Assembly: GCA_017858295.1 (NCBI GenBank)
Contig: JAFMBU010000110.1
Location: 1 to 5,822 of the forward strand
Direction of reading: 5' to 3'
From: Porticoccaceae bacterium
Lineage (GTDB): Bacteria; Pseudomonadota; Gammaproteobacteria; Pseudomonadales; Porticoccaceae
DNA length: 5,822 bases
The position numbers and the translations under genes were made by a program. This document shows positions 5,810-5,822 of this stretch, one piece after another (the stretch's first letter is position 1; every line of letters begins with the position of its first letter). Below the pieces are notes generated by a model. It was given only the letters and a program-made list of their open reading frames with translations. It was not told the origin of the DNA and made no database searches.

Positions 5810-5822
5810 TAATCCTCGGCGC

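Overview
The window is a compact, gene-dense chromosomal segment from a gammaproteobacterium. Every recognisable product is closest in architecture to Pseudomonas, marine-gamma or enterobacterial versions: type 1 GshA, DsbB, Rsd/AlgQ, a Mip/FkpA-like FKBP and TrmB. A marine Cellvibrionales/SAR92-type or Pseudomonas-related lineage is my best guess; that placement is inference from gene content and general sequence character, not from a search.

Plus strand, 1-4046: a small unrecognised protein (34-306) lies 14 bases before gshA (321-1889, glutamate-cysteine ligase). After 38 bases comes dsbB (1928-2419, TTG start), then an LrgA/CidA-like gene overlapping it by ATGA (2416-2769) and an LrgB gene starting one base after the lrgA stop (2771-3490). 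A 67-base gap precedes rsd/algQ (3558-4046, anti-sigma-70 family). A perfect 13-bp hairpin at 4071-4100 ends this block and can serve both strands.

Minus strand, 5822-4138: trmB (5809-5000, tRNA m7G46 methyltransferase) is followed by a 124-base gap holding a possible promoter and a short direct repeat, then a gene for an FKBP-type peptidyl-prolyl isomerase with a lipoprotein signal (4875-4138). This gene converges on rsd.

How the genes fit together: gshA (cytoplasmic glutathione), dsbB (periplasmic disulfide regeneration) and the FKBP (envelope protein folding) share a theme of thiol and protein-folding homeostasis. LrgAB is a membrane pair linked to murein hydrolase control or to small organic acid transport. 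Rsd tunes sigma-70 use in stationary phase. The order dsbB-algQ-FKBP resembles, from memory, the P. aeruginosa algQ neighbourhood; lrgAB between dsbB and rsd is the main departure. No mobile element, CRISPR array, RNA gene or obviously novel system was seen. The points most worth a second look are the unknown ORF before gshA, the lrgAB placement, the repeat-encoded TrmB N-terminus, the direct repeat before the FKBP gene, and the missing regulatory cysteine in GshA. There is no gene-free stretch longer than 300 bases.
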